A stretch of DNA of 64,000 nt from positions 6,018 to 70,017 of the forward strand of contig CALCDJ010000084.1 of the NCBI GenBank assembly GCA_937900135.1, written 5' to 3'. The position numbers were made by a program, and so were the translations under genes. Below the pieces are notes generated by a model. It did no database searches, was not told the DNA's origin, and was given only the letters and a program-made list of their open reading frames with translations. Shown in pieces: positions 59,898 through 64,000 of this stretch. Every line of letters starts with the position of its first letter. Position 1 is the first letter of the stretch. The stretch is from an uncultured Blautia sp. (GTDB lineage Bacteria; Bacillota; Clostridia; Lachnospirales; Lachnospiraceae).

Positions 59898-61337
59898 ATG
59901 GCAGAGATATTAACAAAAATCAATGATATTGCATGGAGTATGCCGCTAGTCGTTCTGGTTGTGGGGGCGGGAATTTATTTTTCTGTACGAATGAAATTTC
60001 CGCAGTTTCGATATATAAAAGAAATGATAAGAATTATGGGATCCGGAGGCGATTCGGAGCAGGGCTTATCACCTTTAAAAACATTTATTTTTACAGCGGC
60101 ACGTTCCGTTGGTGTAGGAAATATTGCAGGTATGGCAACAGCTCTTTTTATGGGTGGACCGGGAGCTATCTTCTGGCTGTGGGTTCTTGCCTTAGTAGGA
60201 GCTTCTGTAGCATTGATTGAAGCAATTCTGGCACAGACATTCCGGGTAAAGGTTCTTGGCGAATATCGTGGCGGTCCGGCTTATTATATGTCTCGGGGAA
60301 TGAAAAATAAAAAGGTTGGAAAGATTTTCGGAATGGCCTATGCAGTAGTTACTGTGATTGGTGTAGCTTTTCTGATGTCAGGTGTGCAGGCATATAACAT
60401 TGCTCATGGATTTGAAGATGCAACAGGAGGCTCGTACATAATTTTTGGTATTGCATTGGCTGCTTTGATGGGATTTGTAATTTTTGGAGGATTGAAACGG
60501 ATTGGAGAAACTGCGAAACGAATTTCTCCATTTATGGCGATTATTTATATCTTAATGACCTTAATTATTGTAATCGTAAATATTAAGAAACTTCCGGAAG
60601 TGTTTGCACTCATTGTGAAATCAGCGTTTGGAGCAGAGCAGATCTTTGGTGGAATTGTTGGCTCCGCAGTTACCATGGGAATTCGTCGAGGTGTATTTGC
60701 AAATGAAGTTGGTATTGGTACATCTGCAATTATAGGCGCAGTTGGTGAGGTTCAAAATCCGGTTATGCAAGGCTTGACCAATGCTTTGAGCGTGTTTATT
60801 GGTACATTTTTTGTTTGTACTCCATCAGCGATTATGATGTTGATGACAGGATGCTACAACGTAACAGACGGAAAAGGTGGATTCCTTTTTGGGGGACTTC
60901 CAGGTGTGGAATATGGAAATGGTTTTGTAAGTGCAGCAATCAATTCTGTAATTCCTGGAATTGGAAATATTTTTGTAGCCATTGCAATCTTCTGTTTTGC
61001 CTTTGTTGCATTGCTTGCCTATTATTTGTATTCTGAATCAAACTTGCTTTATATTTTTCATGAAAATAAAACAGCAGTAAATATTCTTCGTAGTTTATTC
61101 GTACTGGCAATTTTACTTGGCTCTTTGTTATCCGCAGATATGATATGGACGATGGGAGATATTGCAAATGCATTTATGGCATGGATCAATGTGGTTGCTT
61201 TGATTATTCTTGGAAATCTTGGTATTCGCATTTTTAAGGATTACGACAGACAGAAAAAATCAGGTGTGGAAAATCCCAAGTTTGATCCGAAAAAATTGGG
61301 ACTTGGGGAAGAATGTGAAACCTGGATTGATAAATGA
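59898..61337 (+). CDS. Sodium:alanine/glycine symporter family protein (AGCS)
   Basis: This membrane carrier imports a small neutral amino acid with sodium. The 479 residues contain about eleven helices and the AGCS motifs SPLKTFIFTAARSVGVGNIAGMA near residue 60, GGPGAIFWLWVLALVG near 85, GEYRGGPAYYM near 125 and FANEVGIGTSA near 275. GGAGGGG at 59885 fits the ATG at 59898. The SHMT-like gene follows after 61 bases, so the two are probably co-transcribed, and the kinase/regulator genes just upstream may control them. Alanine, glycine or serine are the likely cargo; D-forms are also possible. Confidence 0.9.
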   Translation: MAEILTKINDIAWSMPLVVLVVGAGIYFSVRMKFPQFRYIKEMIRIMGSGGDSEQGLSPLKTFIFTAARSVGVGNIAGMATALFMGGPGAIFWLWVLALVGASVALIEAILAQTFRVKVLGEYRGGPAYYMSRGMKNKKVGKIFGMAYAVVTVIGVAFLMSGVQAYNIAHGFEDATGGSYIIFGIALAALMGFVIFGGLKRIGETAKRISPFMAIIYILMTLIIVIVNIKKLPEVFALIVKSAFGAEQIFGGIVGSAVTMGIRRGVFANEVGIGTSAIIGAVGEVQNPVMQGLTNALSVFIGTFFVCTPSAIMMLMTGCYNVTDGKGGFLFGGLPGVEYGNGFVSAAINSVIPGIGNIFVAIAIFCFAFVALLAYYLYSESNLLYIFHENKTAVNILRSLFVLAILLGSLLSADMIWTMGDIANAFMAWINVVALIILGNLGIRIFKDYDRQKKSGVENPKFDPKKLGLGEECETWIDK

Positions 61338-61398
61338 TAAAAAAGCGCGTTGAAAAATTTATGGCCAATGAGAAATAAACGGCAGAAAGGAAGAGAAT

Positions 61399-62655
61399 AT
61401 GAGCTTAAAAGAAACCAGAAGAACAGACCCGGAACTTGCAGAATTAATGGACGAGGAATTGGCTCGTCAGGAAGCGTGTGTGGAAATGATCGCATCAGAA
61501 AGTATTGTGCCGCTTCCGGTAATGGAATTATCAGGAAGTGTATTTACCAATAAAACATTAGAGGGACTTCCAGGAGCGCGTTTTCAGGCTGGCGCAGGTG
61601 TTGCGGATAAGATGGAAAGGCTTTCCTGGAAAAGAGCAAAAGAACTGTTTGGCGCTGAACATGTAAATGTACAGACGTATTCTGGATCCTCTGCGAACCA
61701 CTCTGTTTTCGCAGCGATTCTGGAACCGGGGGATAAAATCATGGCAATGCGTCTGGATCAGGGCGGTCATTTAACCCATGGCTCACCAGCGAACTGGCTG
61801 AGTAAGTTTTATCATCATATGTTTTACGGAGTAGATGAAACCGGAAGAATCAATTACGAAGAACTGGAAGAGATGGCGCGTAAAGAACGTCCAAAACTGA
61901 TTATCTGCGGCGCAAGTTCCTATCCAAGGTTAATTGATTATGAAAGAATCGCAGCGATTGCCAAAAAAGTGGGCGCCTACTCTATGTGCGATATGGCTCA
62001 TGTTGCCGGTCTGGTTGCAGCGAAAGTGATTCCAAGCCCGATTCCCTATATGGATTTTGTTACTTCATCAACAACAAAAACATTTTGTTCGGCTCGTTCA
62101 GGAATGGTATTCTGTAAAGAAAAATACGCAAAAATGTTGGATAAAGGTACATTTCCAGGAAGCTTAGGTTCTATTCATCTGCATACCATGGCTGCAAAAT
62201 GCTGGTCGCTGAAATATGCAGCCAGCGAAGAATTCCATGACATTATGGCTCAGGTGGTAAAGAATGCGCAGTTTCTGGCGGCTGAGCTGCAGAAATATGG
62301 ATTTGAAATTGTAAGCGGCGGTACGGATAATCATCTTTTGGTAGTTGATTTGAGAAATAAAAATGTCAATGGACGACAGATGCAGGATGCATTAGATAAA
62401 GCTGGCATTTCTGTAAACAAACAGGTTGTTCCTTTTGATCCTGCGAAACCACATATTACCAGTGGAATACGTATTGGACTGACTGCTGTTACAGAACGGG
62501 GATTAAAAGAAAACGAACTGAAAAAAATAGCAGAATGGATCTCCAGAGTAACAGATGCTCCTGAAGATGAAGCAGTTCTTACGCAGGTACATAAAGAGGC
62601 AGAAGAAATGATGAAGAATTTCCCAATGTATCCGGCAGCGTATTTTGAAGAATAA
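61399..62655 (+). CDS. Serine hydroxymethyltransferase-like PLP enzyme, divergent
   Basis: The protein of 418 residues has the fold and most motifs of SHMT: GSSANHSVF near 100, GGHLTHGSPANW near 120, DMAHVAGLVAAK near 195, the PLP lysine Lys227 in SSTTKTF, and HITSGIRIGLTAV near 360. Two usually strict motifs are changed. The tetrahydrofolate/serine loop NKYAEGYPGKRYYGG of true SHMT reads NKTLEGLPGARFQAG, losing the Tyr residues; and TTTHKTL(R/A)GPRGG reads SSTTKTFCSARSG. It may therefore be an amino-acid aldolase or transaldolase rather than a folate enzyme. The AGCS symporter gene upstream suggests that it uses an imported amino acid. Automatic annotation would probably call it glyA. Confidence 0.8.
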   Translation: MSLKETRRTDPELAELMDEELARQEACVEMIASESIVPLPVMELSGSVFTNKTLEGLPGARFQAGAGVADKMERLSWKRAKELFGAEHVNVQTYSGSSANHSVFAAILEPGDKIMAMRLDQGGHLTHGSPANWLSKFYHHMFYGVDETGRINYEELEEMARKERPKLIICGASSYPRLIDYERIAAIAKKVGAYSMCDMAHVAGLVAAKVIPSPIPYMDFVTSSTTKTFCSARSGMVFCKEKYAKMLDKGTFPGSLGSIHLHTMAAKCWSLKYAASEEFHDIMAQVVKNAQFLAAELQKYGFEIVSGGTDNHLLVVDLRNKNVNGRQMQDALDKAGISVNKQVVPFDPAKPHITSGIRIGLTAVTERGLKENELKKIAEWISRVTDAPEDEAVLTQVHKEAEEMMKNFPMYPAAYFEE

Positions 62656-62670
62656 GTTTTTTAGTAAAGC

Positions 62671-62716
62671 AACGCGGAGCAAATCTCTTCAAGGAGTGAG
62701 AGATTTGCTCCGCGTT
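62671..62716. terminator. Bidirectional terminator between the SHMT-like gene and fliB
   Basis: An 18-bp perfect stem (62671-62688 with 62699-62716) has a 10-nt loop and AT-rich flanks. It lies between convergent genes. Confidence 0.88.
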
Positions 62717-62719
62717 ATT

Positions 62720-63874
62720 TTATGCATATTCACAAACCGCGAGAAGGTGTTCAAAGGAACATGCAGAACTTTTTCCAAGCAGTTCGTCTATCTGATCCAG
62801 ATTGCGATCAGAGTGTTCCAGTTCTCTGGAAAAGCGATAGCAGACGGAAAACAGTTCTGAAAAAATATCCTTTGTTTCCTTCTGGATAAAAGAACCAAGA
62901 GCCAGATCGCGAACAAAAAGAGTACAGACAACTGCCATTTTTACTTTGGAAAAAAGTTCGCCATCGTACACGGAACCGCAGAAATAAGTAAAAATCCAGT
63001 AGATGAGAAGCTGTTCCATCTGAACTTCCCAATCTGGATTCTGTTCTTTCCAGTGCAACAGAGACTGCTGGTAAAAAGAGTTGCCATTCTTATAGAGCGG
63101 CTGCAGTCGTTGTTCCAGGTACGTATGCCATCCAGGGCGTAGAACTTCCATTTTGGGGACGATGGTCTTCCACATCCGGGTCATAAGAGACAGAGGAGAA
63201 GGAGAATGCGCTGTCCGCTTTTTGATGCGGGAAAGAAAATCTTCTGTATATCCGGAAAGACGGTGTTTGTTCCGGAGTTCTTCCCATTTATAAAGCTCAT
63301 TTTTGTCAAAGCACAGCTGAAAGTCATGGGCACAGGCAAGAAGCTTATAAAGACGGTGTTCCATGGAAACAGAGCGGTTCTGCAAAAGTTTTATTAAATA
63401 ATCTCTGGTGTCCATCAAAGCAGTAAAGAAAAGATAATCAAATTCTTCATAGGCTTCTTCGGAAGTTGCCTTTTCTATAGTTTGAAAATGTACAGGTTCT
63501 TTTTTCTGAAGGAGAATCCGGGCAACTTCCGGGCAGGAAAGGGACAGGGAAATTTCTCTCAGGCCTTCAAACTCTTCGATATGACGAGGATATCTGCGGC
63601 AGGTATCGCAGAGCATATGGGCGCCTGCTTCTGTGTAAAGATCACAGAGATTTTCGTCATTGAGGAAAGCGCAGCGATGTTCATACTGGAGAAATGTTTT
63701 TTCTTTCCAGTTAATGTCATTGTGGAGACGGTTGCGGAAAGATCCTTTGAAGCGTTGGTATTTTTTCAGACTTTTGTCATCGATCATAATTTGCCATCCG
63801 GCACAGCAGGTATCCGGACATTGAGATGCAATGCAGGAAAATTCTTTATAATAATCAGGTCTTGTGATTTGCAT
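62720..63874 (-). CDS. fliB: FliB-family flagellin lysine-N-methylase homologue
   Basis: FliB proteins methylate lysines on flagellin. This 384-residue protein starts MQITRPDYYKEFSCIASQCPDTCCAGW, with Cys14, Cys19, Cys23 and Cys24, and continues with RCAFLNDENLCDLY and MLCDTCRRYPRH, the cysteine set expected to hold an iron-sulfur cluster. The rest is alpha-helical. AGAGGAA precedes the ATG. No flagellar gene is in the window, so the target may be flagellin made elsewhere or another protein. The family call is sound; the target is not. Confidence 0.85.
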   Translation of the reverse strand: MQITRPDYYKEFSCIASQCPDTCCAGWQIMIDDKSLKKYQRFKGSFRNRLHNDINWKEKTFLQYEHRCAFLNDENLCDLYTEAGAHMLCDTCRRYPRHIEEFEGLREISLSLSCPEVARILLQKKEPVHFQTIEKATSEEAYEEFDYLFFTALMDTRDYLIKLLQNRSVSMEHRLYKLLACAHDFQLCFDKNELYKWEELRNKHRLSGYTEDFLSRIKKRTAHSPSPLSLMTRMWKTIVPKMEVLRPGWHTYLEQRLQPLYKNGNSFYQQSLLHWKEQNPDWEVQMEQLLIYWIFTYFCGSVYDGELFSKVKMAVVCTLFVRDLALGSFIQKETKDIFSELFSVCYRFSRELEHSDRNLDQIDELLGKSSACSFEHLLAVCEYA

Positions 63875-64000
63875 AAGGTTCCTCTTTTTGATGTTAGATT
63901 TTCCATTGCCAAAGGCAATCTGGAATGAATTTTGGTTCGTTGCTGTGAACCAATGTCAGTTAGTTAAGTTGAAAGGTTAAATTCTGTGTGTGGGGTCTAA
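63875..64000. other. Region upstream of fliB at the window end
   Basis: It holds the fliB ribosome site and two short inverted repeats (TTGCC-AAA-GGCAA near 63907-63919 and GGTTC/GAACC near 63934-63952). No gene or clear promoter could be identified in the 126 bases. Confidence 0.4.

Noticed and set aside
63482..63928. 148-codon open frame antisense to fliB
   Set aside because: It lies over the conserved Cys-rich FliB domain and has no ribosome site or family pattern.

Overview
The window looks like a chromosome segment of a low-to-mid GC Gram-positive gut anaerobe, most likely a Lachnospiraceae member of the Blautia type. This rests on AGGAGG-type ribosome sites, YesM/YesN-type two-component systems, CUT1 sugar importers without their own ATPase, an orphan FeoA/FeoB locus with a Cys-rich partner, a DUF3783 protein and a FliB-type methylase. 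No species can be named from the sequence alone. No rRNA, tRNA, CRISPR array, insertion sequence or phage gene was seen.

Layout. 1-3.6 kb: 3' part of L-fucose isomerase, an SH3-domain surface protein and a carbohydrate esterase-like hydrolase. 3.8-15.2 kb: a CUT1 sugar importer, a LacI regulator, a GH42 beta-galactosidase, then a four-gene run of racemase-family protein, GH127 beta-L-arabinofuranosidase, DUF1537 acid-sugar kinase and BKACE enzyme. 15.3-21.5 kb: a YesM/YesN pair and a second CUT1 importer. 21.5-28.8 kb: a divergent FucU mutarotase and a catabolic operon (class II ketose-bisphosphate aldolase, a LacI regulator fused in frame to an FGGY sugar kinase, a galactitol-1-phosphate dehydrogenase-like enzyme, a PfkB kinase, an aldo/keto reductase). 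29-38.3 kb: a second YesN/YesM pair with a membrane-anchored sugar-binding protein, then a CUT2 importer with two permeases. 38.6-42.8 kb: L-rhamnose genes rhaB and rhaA, a DUF3783 gene and an AraC regulator. 42.9-50.5 kb: an AT-richer cassette with ROK regulator, CUT2 importer, polyol dehydrogenase and xylulokinase. 50.7-64 kb: a small alarmone synthetase, a metallo-beta-lactamase-fold protein with an alcohol dehydrogenase, an orphan PTS IIC, feoAB, a PocR-domain kinase with a broken response regulator, an AGCS amino-acid symporter with an unusual SHMT-like enzyme, and FliB.

How it works together. Most of the window imports and breaks down plant or host glycans and their sugars: fucose, rhamnose, galactosides and arabinosides, and pentitol or hexitol-like sugars. 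Each import system sits beside its own sensor or regulator. Hairpins between transporter genes and the binding-protein gene suggest that binding proteins are made at a different level from permeases. The four importer binding proteins lack a clear lipobox cysteine. The most unusual items are the LacI-kinase fusion, a G8 tract inside a promoter spacer, the BKACE/DUF1537/racemase/GH127 operon, the SHMT-like enzyme missing family residues, and the frameshifted response regulator at a TA repeat.
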